From Xenorhabdus koppenhoeferi (lineage in GTDB: Bacteria; Pseudomonadota; Gammaproteobacteria; Enterobacterales; Enterobacteriaceae), in contig NZ_FPBJ01000003.1 of assembly GCF_900116635.1 (NCBI RefSeq), positions 1 to 64,000 on the forward strand: a DNA stretch of 64,000 nucleotides, read 5' to 3'. The position numbers and the translations under genes were made by a program. This document shows, one piece after another, positions 18,901 to 28,773 of the stretch (position 1 is the first letter of the stretch; each line of letters begins with the position of its first letter). Below the pieces are notes generated by a model, which saw only the letters and a program-made list of their open reading frames with translations, had not been told where the DNA came from and did no database searches.

Positions 18901-21592
18901 CAATAAGCACATCTAAAGAGATACCATCCACAATCGTATGATGGGCAATCAAAAGGATCATATCCACACGGTGATGCCTGGATGCGTACGATGCCAAACA
19001 AGCTTTATCCCAAACCGGCCGGGATAAATCAATCTGAGCAACATGCACTCTGAACATCGGCCCACAATCAAGCCTAAATTCCTCATCCAGACACATTTGC
19101 TGCCATTGAAAAAACTGTTCTGGTGAATCAATGCTCGCCGTCTCGGTATGTATTACGGCATGATGGTCAAACTGACCGGCTACCGTTCTAAAGGTTTCGG
19201 GACAAAAAATCTGGCGCAATTGTTGATGGCGATTGAATAAGTACTCAATAGTGCTGTTGAAACGGTGTAGATCTAACCCATCGGTGATCACAAGTTGGAC
19301 AAATTCATTGTAAGACCTTGATGCCGCAGGATCGTACCAGCTGGACATCGCCAGATTTTTTTGCAACTTAAATTCGGGCAAAGTAATGATGCTGGCTTTT
19401 ACTTCGGTAGTGGCATCCGATTCTGTGGATACGTTCAACAATCTGGGTTTGCCGGAAATTGCCTCAACGGATTGTTCAAAAGCATCGAAACACGCATTCA
19501 GCACGCTATCATCATGAGCAGTGGAGAGGAAACAGGTACGTCCTTCCCAAGTATAAACCCCGTTCATCAGCAAGTGATGGAAAAACAGTTCGTGTGTTTT
19601 CTTCTGTCTGAACTTAAATAATGAACCAAAATTTGCCACTTCTATACCGCAATTTGCCGCAGTGAACAAACCATTAAGCCGTTCAACAAAACCTGAAGTT
19701 CTGTCGTTCAAATCTGTTTGTAACGCTGGTCCCGCTGCTTTCATCCGCAATAACGTTGCTTCGGCCGCTACCATCGTCAGAGGATGTTTACAGAACGTTC
19801 CGGCAAAAAAGGTCGTTTCATTCGGCGGATAAGATGTGTCACCGAATTGCCAGAAACCCCCGTCAAGATAATCCATTATTGCCGAATTCCCCGCTAAGAT
19901 GCCAATCGGCATCCCCCCACCGATGACTTTGCCATATGTCACCAAATCGGCCTTGATCTGATAGTAATGCTGCGCTCCCTCTGGGTGATAACGAAACCCC
20001 GTGATGATTTCGTCAAATAGCAGTACAACGTTCTGTTGCGCAGTGATTTTCCGCAACGACTGAATAAAAGGTTTTGGTCGTAAATTGATATTACGTGATT
20101 GAACGGGTTCAACCATCACCATGGCAATTTCATTCCCGTGCGCTGCAATATAGTCCAGACTTTGTTGCTCTCCATAATTGAGAACCACAATATCCTGTCC
20201 CAACGTTTCAGGAATACCGCTGGATTGAGGATATATCTCGCCCTGTTTCATGCCCCCCATAAAAAGGATTTCCGTATAGTGACCATGATAGGCATTATTA
20301 AAGATAACTATCTTTCTTTTCCTGCTGGCCGCTCTGGCTACCCGGCAGGCCAACATAATTGCCTCTGTGCCTGAATTGGTGAAAGAGACTCGTTCAACCC
20401 CCGTAATTTCGGATATTAAATCCGCAACAACCATAGCTGACTCATCAATCGGCCCGAGATGAAAACCACGTTGCAGCCGTTTTTGCAACGCGCCCTGAAT
20501 AAAATCAGGATTATGTCCAAAAAAGTTAACACCAAACCCCATCGCAATATCGATAAAAATATTGCCATTTAAATCAGTAAAGTGTGCTCCTTTTGCCGTT
20601 TTTCCTACAATCGGATAACACAACTCTTTGAGTTTACTGTTAAATTGAATAGAGTTTCGATTATCACAAAGCACTTTCCGGTATTTCTGTACCGCCGCTT
20701 TGGAAACACTGGTTTTCGCATTGTACTGCTGAATAAATGCAGTTGTTTCAGCATCATCTGGCCCGGATACCGAAACCTCAACGGGTTTATAAGTAAATTT
20801 AGCTTTTTCACCAGACGTTATTTGTTCTCCAGATGATGTTGATGGTTTGCTCACCGCAGATGGGGACTGTTCAGGCAGAACCGCCGGTTCATTAATAGAG
20901 ACTGGTGCCTGTTGTTGGGGGCTTGGTTGAGTGCTGCTTTCAGATAAAACTTTTTTTGTCTGAACAACCTTGTCTGTCTGAACAACACTGCCTGCCGCAA
21001 TAACAGGATTCCCTCCCCCAAGATTCTGTAATACCGCCAGCTGCTGTTGGAACAATTGCTGCATGGCATTTAACTGGGATGCCATAATGCTCTGTTTGAT
21101 CTCACTGCCTGAACAGTTCCCTATACCTGATGCGTATTCAATGCTTGGTGTATTCTCAATGATGGGATCAGCTTCACGGCGAATAATATTCTGTTCGTCG
21201 GACATGATTGTTGCTGGCGCTACAGCAGGCGATATGGGAGGAAGCGTTATATCATTTTCAGCAATCACCATTGTCTGTGTCTGTGCTTGTAAACTCGGCT
21301 CAGGGACAAAAACTGTAGGTGGCTTATCATTCGCATGATCAACCGTAATAGGTTGCGCTTGATTGCTGATAAAATCAGCGACTTTATTAAGATTCGACAA
21401 TCCCTTGAAAAACTTTCCAATGCCTATATCAACCCCATATTGGGATTTAATATTGTTTTTCAGTCGAATCAACGTGAGAGATTCAATACCCATCGCCAGA
21501 AAATCAGTATCTGTAGGCACATGCTCACTCGCTAATTCTGATTGTAACCAGCTTTGCAGAGAGTGTTTAATTTCATTCGGCAGTTGAGTCAT
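15914..21592 (-). CDS. hybrid PKS/NRPS: ACP - aminotransferase - C - A - PCP
   Basis: 1892 aa. An ACP opens the protein (MGIESL, Ser about 36). A low-complexity Gln/Pro/Ser linker runs to about 290. Then comes a class III glutamate-semialdehyde-type aminotransferase (about 300-730) with TNSGTEAIMLA, LLFDEIITGFRYH and the PLP lysine in TYGKVIGGGMPIG (about 555). The C domain (about 740-1190) has HHTIVDG (about 885). The A domain (about 1215-1760) keeps YKTGDL, KVRGYRIEP and the A10 NGKVSIK. Its A3 loop, however, reads CTSGSTQKANCV where TGKPKGV is expected, and A5 reads AYAQTET instead of YGPTE. The PCP has GGDSL near 1811. The protein ends in a basic tail (RARRRKKKGMAE). The order matches the second half of mycosubtilin MycA, where the aminotransferase converts a beta-keto thioester to a beta-amino thioester. 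Confidence 0.95.
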   Translation of the reverse strand: MTQLPNEIKHSLQSWLQSELASEHVPTDTDFLAMGIESLTLIRLKNNIKSQYGVDIGIGKFFKGLSNLNKVADFISNQAQPITVDHANDKPPTVFVPEPSLQAQTQTMVIAENDITLPPISPAVAPATIMSDEQNIIRREADPIIENTPSIEYASGIGNCSGSEIKQSIMASQLNAMQQLFQQQLAVLQNLGGGNPVIAAGSVVQTDKVVQTKKVLSESSTQPSPQQQAPVSINEPAVLPEQSPSAVSKPSTSSGEQITSGEKAKFTYKPVEVSVSGPDDAETTAFIQQYNAKTSVSKAAVQKYRKVLCDNRNSIQFNSKLKELCYPIVGKTAKGAHFTDLNGNIFIDIAMGFGVNFFGHNPDFIQGALQKRLQRGFHLGPIDESAMVVADLISEITGVERVSFTNSGTEAIMLACRVARAASRKRKIVIFNNAYHGHYTEILFMGGMKQGEIYPQSSGIPETLGQDIVVLNYGEQQSLDYIAAHGNEIAMVMVEPVQSRNINLRPKPFIQSLRKITAQQNVVLLFDEIITGFRYHPEGAQHYYQIKADLVTYGKVIGGGMPIGILAGNSAIMDYLDGGFWQFGDTSYPPNETTFFAGTFCKHPLTMVAAEATLLRMKAAGPALQTDLNDRTSGFVERLNGLFTAANCGIEVANFGSLFKFRQKKTHELFFHHLLMNGVYTWEGRTCFLSTAHDDSVLNACFDAFEQSVEAISGKPRLLNVSTESDATTEVKASIITLPEFKLQKNLAMSSWYDPAASRSYNEFVQLVITDGLDLHRFNSTIEYLFNRHQQLRQIFCPETFRTVAGQFDHHAVIHTETASIDSPEQFFQWQQMCLDEEFRLDCGPMFRVHVAQIDLSRPVWDKACLASYASRHHRVDMILLIAHHTIVDGISLDVLIDELAAAYHGNRDLPPAMQYEEYLNRLAAFKKIPEFIHQKSFWHKYLSGWQTDLANLPAPDPAVLTGGEEVLATGGFHLDKLPPELTSEILAYAAKQRVTPYMLMYTVYSIFLGTVLKQSQFVMSTSVSGRNFDNFDNLVGLTTAMLPVRVNTRRDEQHFSEYFDLTCEQLLDIFSNQDITVDDLTIQNCSLGYRSDKVTRYLNYDFNFSPRKLKLNDSDSWFLLLDNPKRYIVGQLSLDVFHSEDDLYLHWEYAAQAYSKEQIKTLSGKLIQLLHYLINFPESDILTLADIIAYLNSLDTPSIAIGPLRKDLLYRAPIHALFEEGVVDAPQACALIDVSLKAGKRQLSFAELNRQANALAHSLLNQGLQPEEPVFVSVRRGIPLAVSVLAVLKAGGVYVPVDKKLPDTQIEFLLSELNPRFALIDGDYGALNDGNEVRNDTLVSLLKTLSHVRSFNFYDEETLLRQCGVTEKNSTLLQNPGKEIPAGQTAYITCTSGSTQKANCVMNSHGAIAHHCLMMKEYLDIHPEDRMLQFTDLCWDIVLEELFPVWVAGGSVVFFGDTPPDTFADFNQLLIEQQVSLADLPSAYWQGWVDSLADPAMDYPSHLRRILVGTEKVDPQTLKKWQQCVPEGVIFSNAYAQTETTITATDSVVMTDTPIGETVLLGKPLPNTGFYVLDESGQPVTRGEPGELYIGGPLVTKGYFGNDALTAAKYVADPYIPAEACHHAAPLMYKTGDLVSMDEQGSLSFLGRTDFQIKVRGYRIEPTQLESAIAQWEGIEQVVLTTNNVIDVSIPVADTKLLCYVKTQADKAEQKALSERIRRFISEHFAHYMQPHTIVYLPEFPKTANGKVSIKQFPLPGHISQNHPLPSHDGNRVEQPSSPVDLNSSAGRLLLAHLGQRELDMNDSFIALGGDSLTAIKILSALQKEHGITLKLPEFMACSTLADLIEWIESMLMTNREIPVSVVPDSHISSEKREERPVLQARRRKKKGMAE

Positions 21593-21596
21593 TACA

Positions 21597-24500
21597 TTAC
21601 ATTCCCTTCATAATTTCTGATTGGGCTTGGAAAATCGCGTTCATACAGTCAATTTGTTGCTGCATAATGGCGAGAGGCTCACGAGCAGTCGGGTTTAAAT
21701 GATCATCAGGTTGTTGTGGCTGTAGCTGGTATTTTAATCTGCTTGATGGCAATACAGCAGCTTCAGTGAACCAATAATCGTCTGTCAGTAATGTTCTGGC
21801 CGGCAATAGCGCCGGCTTGAACGTAAACGGTACATACATTGTCAACCAATCTCTTGGTGAACCCGATAAATGCTCACTCGCCAACAACGCGACCAAATCG
21901 TCATAATTGAGCTGCTGGCTTGTTGAGGAGGAGCAATATGCTGAAGCAAAGCGATGTTGCGGAGCTTCATCAAGCAATGTGCCCAGCATACTTTTAGGGC
22001 CAATCTCAATTATTTTCAGCCCTGTCATGGCGGTTAATTTCTCTAGATTACTGCGGAACAGTACTCGTCCTAACATATGCTGTTGCCAATATTCAATTGT
22101 GGCGAAACAGTCTGTTTCCGGCTGGCCCGTCAGATTGGATAAAATAGGTATCTCTGCCACCTGAAGAGGAATCCCTGCGAGAAACTGACCAAATTCCTGA
22201 GCCGCGTTGTTCATCATGGGAGAATGGAATGCCCGATTGGTATTGATAAAGCGAACATGGAAACCAGATTGTTCCAGTTGCTGCTGAAAATGCTCAAGCG
22301 CACTACGCGGGCCACTAATAATTGTATTAGTTTCACTGTTTTCGGCTGCAATAGTCAGATCACTGAGCCATTCTGTTGCAATAAACCCACTAACTTGCTC
22401 CGCCGAGCCGTTCACCATCATCATGGCACCTCGGGGATCGCTCATTTCCATCAGTTGAGCTCGTTTAATGATGATCCTCAACCCTTCCTTCAGTGAAAAT
22501 ACATTAGCGACACAAGCGGCGACATACTCACCAAGACTATGACCAAGCAGAATATCGACACGCCCGATAGCAGGACGCAAACATTGGTACAAGGCATATT
22601 CGAAAGCAAACAAAATTACCTGAGCAAACTCGGTACGGTGGATTGTTTGTTCATCCACTGAGTCCGTCAGGAGTTTTTTTACTTCCACTTTAACTTGACC
22701 GGTTTCATGGGCAATTTCAGAACACAATTGGTCAATGTGATCAAGCCAGCGTGCAAATGGCATATGATGACGATACAACTGTTCCGCCATTGCTACCGAT
22801 TGAGTTCCCTGTCCGGCAAAAACCAACGCCAGTGTTGTCGCCGGATTTTCACTGGCTTCACTGGCACGATAGCCAATAACTTCTCCTCTGGCCATTGCCG
22901 ATAGCTGCTCAATCAATTGTTCAGCACTATTGACACCCAACGTACAAACAACCGGTAACACCGTACGCTGCGCCAGCGCCTGACAAAAGTGTGTCAGTAC
23001 AAATTGTTGCTGTCTCACCTGCTGCTGCACATGAACCAATAAACCAGCGGCTACAGCCTGCAAATGCGCTTGATCGCATCCACTCAAAACACAAGGCAAC
23101 GTTTCATCTGTTTGTTCTGTACTTATTTTCTCTGTATGAGAAAGACCATCATAAGGAAGCACGTTTCTATTTTCACTTTTAATGACAACATGTGCTCCAG
23201 TGCCACCCATACCAAAAGCACTGACAGCCAAACACGTTTTTTCAGCACTCAATGGCTGCCTAATCGTCGGGATTTCCAGTTGGCCTTCAGTCAACGAGAT
23301 CCGAGGATTAAGCTGCTTAAATGTGGCTACTGGCGGCGCTATTCTGTACTTATCAATTAGCAGTAATTTGATCAATCCGGTTATACCTGCTGCGGCTTCA
23401 AGGTGACCGATATTGGCTTTGACCGCGCCGAGATAACAGGGATTCTTCATTTTTTCGTCACGAAAACAGGCGCTAATCCCAGACAGTTCGATAGGATCAC
23501 CCAAGCGCGTGCCGGTGCCATGTGTTTCGATATAAGCGATATCACTCGCCTTTATACCTGCATTCGCCCAACACTGCTCCAGCAATCTTTGCTGGGAAAG
23601 CGGGTCTGGTGCCGTTATACCGTTACTGCGGCCACCATGATAAACTTCGGAAGCCAACAGAGTTGCTTTGACATCATTTCGATCACGAATAGCCAGATCA
23701 TGACGTTTAAGGATCACCACTCCAGCACCCTCCCCCAAAACCGTTCCGTTCGCCTCGGCATCAAAAGGGCGGCATATCCCATCACAGGATAATACTTCCA
23801 ATTGATGCATTTCCCTGAAATGGGCCATATCCAATTGCAGATGTACACCTCCTACAATGGCCGTATCACACTCACCTCTTTCAATACTCAGACGCGCCTG
23901 GTGCAATGCCACCAATGATGATGAACACAATGTATCGACAATTAACGAAGGCCCCCTTAAATCCAGGAAATACGACAATCGATTGGCGCACACACTATTC
24001 TGATTGTTGATTGCGCTGCTTGGATAACCTTTTTCCCCTGTCTCGGTTTGATAATCATGCAACAATTGCCGATAACCATTTTGGCTGATGCCGATAAATA
24101 CACCTGTTCGGCTTGCTTTCAAATCATTCAGGCTCAGGTTGGCATGTTCAATAGCCTCCCATGCCACCATCAACAATAATCTGTGCTGAGGATCCATCAA
24201 TCGGGCATCCTTCGGGTTGATTTGAAAGAAGCTATGATTGAATTGGCTGATACCGTCACAAAATGCCCCGCTTAATGGGATGCCTTCAGCGGCAAACTCC
24301 GCCAGCAACGGAGCCATAAAGGAGCGTTCTTCTGGACAACGATCAAACATGTTTTTTCCGGCGAGTAAGTTTTCCCATAGCTGTTCACCGTTTTCTGCGC
24401 CGGGAAAACGTCCGGCATAGCCAATAATGGCAATATCTGCATGATATTTTCCCAAAGGCAACTGGCCGACGGGATCCGCAAGATCAGAAACATTTTCTGC

Positions 24501-26540
24501 CATTCGCAGCCCGAGCTTTTGCCAAAGCTGATGGATTGATGAACTGGAAAACAACTCAATTTCTGTAACGGGTTGACCGAAAAACTGGCTTAGGCTCTCT
24601 GCCAATTGAACTATCGTCAATGAATTGTAGCCAAAGTCGAATAAAGATCGTTGGGCATCATCATCTGACCATTTTTGGTCTCTGATCTGGCTAATAATGT
24701 GAACGAAGGTTTCCCAGCTAAGGGATTCTGTCGGCAGAATGTCCTGAGATAACACTGACGAAATAAGATGATTTGCTGAAATTTTCAGAAATGAGTGACA
24801 TGCCGGATTAACGTGGAAAGGTATCCCGGTATCATATAGCGCACTCATTACAACATGATAATTTTCGCGTACAGTACGCTGTGATACCTTAAATGACGGA
24901 GTAACTTCTCCCTTTTCCATAGACAATGGTGTTTCGGTCAGTGCAACTGCAACCAACTTATGGGAGGCTTCCGTCATCTGATGATTATGTTGTTGCAATA
25001 CCTGCAAGACATGTTCCTGCAAACGTGACGAATGCTGAAATTCACACTCCTCATTGAACCGCTGACGGCGAAGTTCAGGATTGATAAACAATAATGCAGT
25101 GGCGTATGGGCGTTGTTCAATTTCAACAATGACGTGACTGATAATATCCGTCTTTTCAAACAGGCTCTGTTCAATCACATCGCAAGAAACCTTTTCACCA
25201 TTGGACAATTTTTTGACTGAATCCAACCGCCCCAAGAGTACCAGTTCTCCCTGGATTATTTTGCCGAGATCGCCCGTTCTGAACCATTGTTGTTTGAAGC
25301 TGCGCTGAGTCGCGGCTTCATCCGCATAATAACCCAGCATAATATTCGGCCCTTTTGCCAGAATTTCCCCGGTGTCTTCATCAATGCGGAGAGTGACATC
25401 CGGTAAAGGATAGCCTACGCTGTTGGTAACCCGGCAGTTTTCCCCCGTAAGCGTCAAACACGGGCTTGTTTCCGTCAGCCCCCATCCTTCAACAACCTGA
25501 ATATCACAAAGGTTGAAATAATCTTCAACCTCCGCAGGCAATTTGGATGCAGCCGAAAAAATCATTTGCAATGAAGGAACCACTGCGCGGTAAAAATCGG
25601 CGGACTGTTTCATTTTATTGGCAACCACCGTCAGTATTTTAGGCACACTAAAAAATCGAGTGGGTTTCAACTGACTCAGATTACTGCACAATTGAGCAAC
25701 ATCCATACCCCGGCTGTTATCAATATGCAGCACCGCCTGACTAAACAGGGCCGTGTATTTTTCAAATAATCCGCCAAAACTATGATGCCACGGTAGATAA
25801 CTGAGAAAAGACTGCGGGCCATCAAAATGCCATAATGTTTCTAAAGCGCGTTGCTGTGAAAGAATATTGGCCTGACTCAGCAGCACACCTTTGGGCTTTC
25901 CACTGGAGCCTGAAGTAAACATTAAACAGAACGCTTGTTCAGCCTGAGCTGCCTGCAAATCTGTCACAAGCAAGTTGATTAACCCAGCCTCCATTCCTTC
26001 ATGGCTGACCGCTGTCTCCAGAGTAGATTGACAGGTGTCACTATCAACGGTGGCAAAATCAGTAAAAACGTCGGAAACCTCCAAGGTTATAACATTCCAT
26101 AAAGGATGTTGCGGTAAGGATTGAGCCTGATCGGCGGTTTCTGTAATAACCACAACGGGTTCTGACAACGACAGGCAATAATCAATCATTTCCGCCGAAT
26201 AATTAGCATACAGTGGCGTATAAATCGCGCCTTTAATCTGACAGGCAAGTTCAATCGCTAATAATTCCCAGCGATTCTGTGAAATTGTCACCACCCGTTG
26301 ACCACGAACAACCTTCAGTTCGCATAAACAGCGATAAACATGAACAATGCTGCGCAGTAATTGGCGCCAACTTAACTGACGCCCAGCCTGCATATCGTGA
26401 AACCGGATGGAATCAACATTATTGAGTGCTTTTTTCAGTAATACCAAAATAAGAATATTATCTGTGTCAAGCCCCCGAAGACAGGTTTGCCATTGCTCAA
26501 CAAAGCGATCATTTCCTGTATTTTTATCTTTTTTAAGCAT
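21597..26540 (-). CDS. hybrid starter/PKS: acyl-AMP ligase - ACP - KS - AT
   Basis: 1647 aa. The N-terminal acyl-AMP ligase (about 30-570) resembles long-chain fatty-acid CoA ligases: FTSGSSGKPKGV (about 207-218), LPWHHSFGGL, FRTGDLG and LGRLDSVKKLSNGEKVS. An ACP follows with FGYNSL (Ser640, with Asn replacing the usual Asp of DSL). The ketosynthase (about 700-1120) has all three catalytic residues: Cys in DTLCSSS (about 872), HGTGT, and NIGH. The acyltransferase (about 1240-1540) has GHSLGEY and RAFHS, which points to malonyl. There is no KR, DH or ER, so the beta-keto group should survive for the aminotransferase of the next protein, four bases downstream. It ends in a short Gln-rich helical tail that may dock with that ACP. 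Confidence 0.95.
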   Translation of the reverse strand: MLKKDKNTGNDRFVEQWQTCLRGLDTDNILILVLLKKALNNVDSIRFHDMQAGRQLSWRQLLRSIVHVYRCLCELKVVRGQRVVTISQNRWELLAIELACQIKGAIYTPLYANYSAEMIDYCLSLSEPVVVITETADQAQSLPQHPLWNVITLEVSDVFTDFATVDSDTCQSTLETAVSHEGMEAGLINLLVTDLQAAQAEQAFCLMFTSGSSGKPKGVLLSQANILSQQRALETLWHFDGPQSFLSYLPWHHSFGGLFEKYTALFSQAVLHIDNSRGMDVAQLCSNLSQLKPTRFFSVPKILTVVANKMKQSADFYRAVVPSLQMIFSAASKLPAEVEDYFNLCDIQVVEGWGLTETSPCLTLTGENCRVTNSVGYPLPDVTLRIDEDTGEILAKGPNIMLGYYADEAATQRSFKQQWFRTGDLGKIIQGELVLLGRLDSVKKLSNGEKVSCDVIEQSLFEKTDIISHVIVEIEQRPYATALLFINPELRRQRFNEECEFQHSSRLQEHVLQVLQQHNHQMTEASHKLVAVALTETPLSMEKGEVTPSFKVSQRTVRENYHVVMSALYDTGIPFHVNPACHSFLKISANHLISSVLSQDILPTESLSWETFVHIISQIRDQKWSDDDAQRSLFDFGYNSLTIVQLAESLSQFFGQPVTEIELFSSSSIHQLWQKLGLRMAENVSDLADPVGQLPLGKYHADIAIIGYAGRFPGAENGEQLWENLLAGKNMFDRCPEERSFMAPLLAEFAAEGIPLSGAFCDGISQFNHSFFQINPKDARLMDPQHRLLLMVAWEAIEHANLSLNDLKASRTGVFIGISQNGYRQLLHDYQTETGEKGYPSSAINNQNSVCANRLSYFLDLRGPSLIVDTLCSSSLVALHQARLSIERGECDTAIVGGVHLQLDMAHFREMHQLEVLSCDGICRPFDAEANGTVLGEGAGVVILKRHDLAIRDRNDVKATLLASEVYHGGRSNGITAPDPLSQQRLLEQCWANAGIKASDIAYIETHGTGTRLGDPIELSGISACFRDEKMKNPCYLGAVKANIGHLEAAAGITGLIKLLLIDKYRIAPPVATFKQLNPRISLTEGQLEIPTIRQPLSAEKTCLAVSAFGMGGTGAHVVIKSENRNVLPYDGLSHTEKISTEQTDETLPCVLSGCDQAHLQAVAAGLLVHVQQQVRQQQFVLTHFCQALAQRTVLPVVCTLGVNSAEQLIEQLSAMARGEVIGYRASEASENPATTLALVFAGQGTQSVAMAEQLYRHHMPFARWLDHIDQLCSEIAHETGQVKVEVKKLLTDSVDEQTIHRTEFAQVILFAFEYALYQCLRPAIGRVDILLGHSLGEYVAACVANVFSLKEGLRIIIKRAQLMEMSDPRGAMMMVNGSAEQVSGFIATEWLSDLTIAAENSETNTIISGPRSALEHFQQQLEQSGFHVRFINTNRAFHSPMMNNAAQEFGQFLAGIPLQVAEIPILSNLTGQPETDCFATIEYWQQHMLGRVLFRSNLEKLTAMTGLKIIEIGPKSMLGTLLDEAPQHRFASAYCSSSTSQQLNYDDLVALLASEHLSGSPRDWLTMYVPFTFKPALLPARTLLTDDYWFTEAAVLPSSRLKYQLQPQQPDDHLNPTAREPLAIMQQQIDCMNAIFQAQSEIMKGM

Positions 26541-26583
26541 TGCATTAAACCAAATAAAAAGAATTAAACAAATACATTACTAT

Positions 26584-27546
26584 TTAAGGCAATACATTAA
26601 TGCGACCGGGTAACATCATATGTTTGAAATCACGTAATCTTGTTAATATTTGAGTGCGTTTCAACCAGCGATCAGTGCCATCATATTTAGGTTGATACGC
26701 CTTGCGGCCGTGAGCACAGCGGTAATTATCAATAAAAGCAATTTCTCCGGGACTTAAGACCAAATCAAATACGGTCGCCTCAGTTAAGGTTTCCAATTCG
26801 TTCACAGCCTCACGCTCTTCATTATTCAAGGCATCTTTATCCAGATAAAGTGGGTCATAACGCATATGGATATGATTGCCACTGCCCGTAAGAATGGGAC
26901 AAATGGTATAATTTTCATCGCGCTCTTCTTTCGACAGACAAGGTCTATCATTAAAAATACGGAATTTATTTTTTTTGAGGATAGTGACGGTTTTCTCACT
27001 AAGTTTGGAAAAATTGGGTACTGATACACAGGTCGGAATACGATAATTGTTGCGGATACACATAAAACCAAGATAATCCGCACGATAATCCAACGAAGTA
27101 TCTTCAGTGTGTAATAATAAATTTACCGCACCAGTACCCAATTGTTTATTGGCATCCTGTTTGATGGGGAATATTTCCTGAACCAACTTACCTTCTTGTA
27201 AGTCAGAAAAACCAACCACATCACCACATAAGCTCGACATCAAACAACAATAATAATCATAGTGGCTATTCGTATTGTAAACATCCTTCCAATGATTTGG
27301 TGTTGCACCCATTGTCTCTGACATATCAGGGTACCCCTTGATGATCACCAAAGGATAATCCTGATAACGGAATTTCTTTAATTCAATGCGCAATCGAGCG
27401 GGTAAGGACTCTACCCATTCTGGCAAAACACTGACAAAATCGTGATCATCGGTAGAGTGATAACGTGCTTGCAGTTTCCCGATAAGTGACTGAATCTCAT
27501 CCACTTCTGATATTGATAATTCAATTGAATATACAAATGGGTTCAT
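26584..27546 (-). CDS. clavaminate synthase-like Fe(II)/2-oxoglutarate amino acid hydroxylase
   Basis: 320 aa. The iron site is visible as His146-x-Glu148 (LLLHTEDTSLDYRADYLG) and His279 (DNYRCAHGRKAY), with Arg293 placed to bind 2-oxoglutarate. The HxE form and the flanking YLGFMCIRN segment are typical of the AsnO/VioC subgroup of the TauD superfamily. Known members beta-hydroxylate free L-Asn, L-Arg or L-Lys for incorporation by NRPSs. It lies between the aminotransferase (25 bp) and the first megasynthase (43 bp). Substrate is inferred to be a basic or amide amino acid; the downstream Asn-like adenylation domain makes beta-hydroxy-Asn one possibility. Confidence 0.9.
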   Translation of the reverse strand: MNPFVYSIELSISEVDEIQSLIGKLQARYHSTDDHDFVSVLPEWVESLPARLRIELKKFRYQDYPLVIIKGYPDMSETMGATPNHWKDVYNTNSHYDYYCCLMSSLCGDVVGFSDLQEGKLVQEIFPIKQDANKQLGTGAVNLLLHTEDTSLDYRADYLGFMCIRNNYRIPTCVSVPNFSKLSEKTVTILKKNKFRIFNDRPCLSKEERDENYTICPILTGSGNHIHMRYDPLYLDKDALNNEEREAVNELETLTEATVFDLVLSPGEIAFIDNYRCAHGRKAYQPKYDGTDRWLKRTQILTRLRDFKHMMLPGRINVLP

Positions 27547-27571
27547 TGTTATTAATCCTCATTGCCATAAA

Positions 27572-28741
27572 TTACCGTAATGCAGCCGCGATCCTTTCGA
27601 ATCCCCGTTCAATTGCCTCCATCGACGCAGCAAAAGAAATACGTAGATGTCCATGATAAAGACAGGCTTCTGAGGGGATCAGAGCAACCCCGGCCTGAGT
27701 AAGCAGGTATTCACATAATTGAGTGGTGTTTCGACAACGTTCATCAAGGTATTTTTCGACATTTGGGAATAGATAAAATGCACCATTGGGTCGCTCACAT
27801 TCAAAAAGTTCTCGAGCATACTGGTATGATAAATCCCGTCGTTGTTTAAGTAGTTCTAACCGTTCTTGATATAAATCTGCCGGCATTTCAAGTGCTGCAA
27901 TAGCACCGTACTGAGAAAAAGTGCAAACATTATCCGTCATATGGCCGTGCAAATCAGATATCCGGCTGATTAATTCAGGATGAGCAACCGCATAGCCAAC
28001 ACGGTATCCCGTCATAGCAAAACTTTTGGAAAATGTTTGTACCGTTATAATGTATTCGTTATCGTCAATTGCAGCTAAGCTATGATGCTCAGTATCAAAT
28101 ACAATTTGTTCATAAGCTTCATCAGATAACACGAAAATCTGTTTTCCTTTGACAGATTGACACAATTTCTGCAATGCTGATTTCGAGTAAACAGCTCCAG
28201 TTGGATTATTCGGTGTATTGACAATAATTAGTTTTGTTTTGTCCGTTATTGCCTGTTCAATTTTTTCTACATTCAGATCCACACCAATATTTTCAATTAA
28301 AATCGCTTTCCCACCAGCTAATTTTACAGCTTCAAAATATGTGGCCCAACAAGGAACAGGAATAATTACCTCATCACCAGAATTAATTAATGAATGGATT
28401 ATCTCATAAATAACTTGCTTTGATCCATTAGTGACAATAATATTTTCAGGCGTTGCTTTTATTTTATTATCTTCTAATATTTTTCGGCAAATTTCCTCTT
28501 TTAATCTTGGTTCACCATTAAGCCAACTATAACGGGTTTTACCTTCAAGTAATGCACGAATAGTTTCATTTATAATTGTAGTATCCGTACTAAAATCTAG
28601 CTCACCTTCATTTAACCCAATAATATCATGGCCTTCATTTTTTAATTTAGTGACAATATCAGCCAGCCCTACAGTGACTGAAGCATTAATATTTTTTGAT
28701 CTATCCGAAATACGCGATAAGAAATTTCTATCGTTTATCAT
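27572..28741 (-). CDS. class I (AspC-like, fold type I) aminotransferase
   Basis: 389 aa, the usual length for class I-gamma aspartate-type aminotransferases. It has NTPNNPTGAVYS (substrate/PLP contacts), LSDEAYEQIVF, and the PLP lysine Lys239 in TFSKSFAMTGYRVGY. A conserved arginine near the C-terminus (HLRISFAAS) should bind the substrate carboxylate. It is the second gene of the operon, between the aminomutase and the hydroxylase. It may transaminate a precursor amino or keto acid. In capreomycidine and streptolidine pathways a PLP enzyme partners a VioC-type hydroxylase, but this protein looks like an ordinary aminotransferase rather than VioD. Confidence 0.9.
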   Translation of the reverse strand: MINDRNFLSRISDRSKNINASVTVGLADIVTKLKNEGHDIIGLNEGELDFSTDTTIINETIRALLEGKTRYSWLNGEPRLKEEICRKILEDNKIKATPENIIVTNGSKQVIYEIIHSLINSGDEVIIPVPCWATYFEAVKLAGGKAILIENIGVDLNVEKIEQAITDKTKLIIVNTPNNPTGAVYSKSALQKLCQSVKGKQIFVLSDEAYEQIVFDTEHHSLAAIDDNEYIITVQTFSKSFAMTGYRVGYAVAHPELISRISDLHGHMTDNVCTFSQYGAIAALEMPADLYQERLELLKQRRDLSYQYARELFECERPNGAFYLFPNVEKYLDERCRNTTQLCEYLLTQAGVALIPSEACLYHGHLRISFAASMEAIERGFERIAAALR

Positions 28742-28773
28742 TATAAATATCTCTGTTTATCAAAATGTGAATA

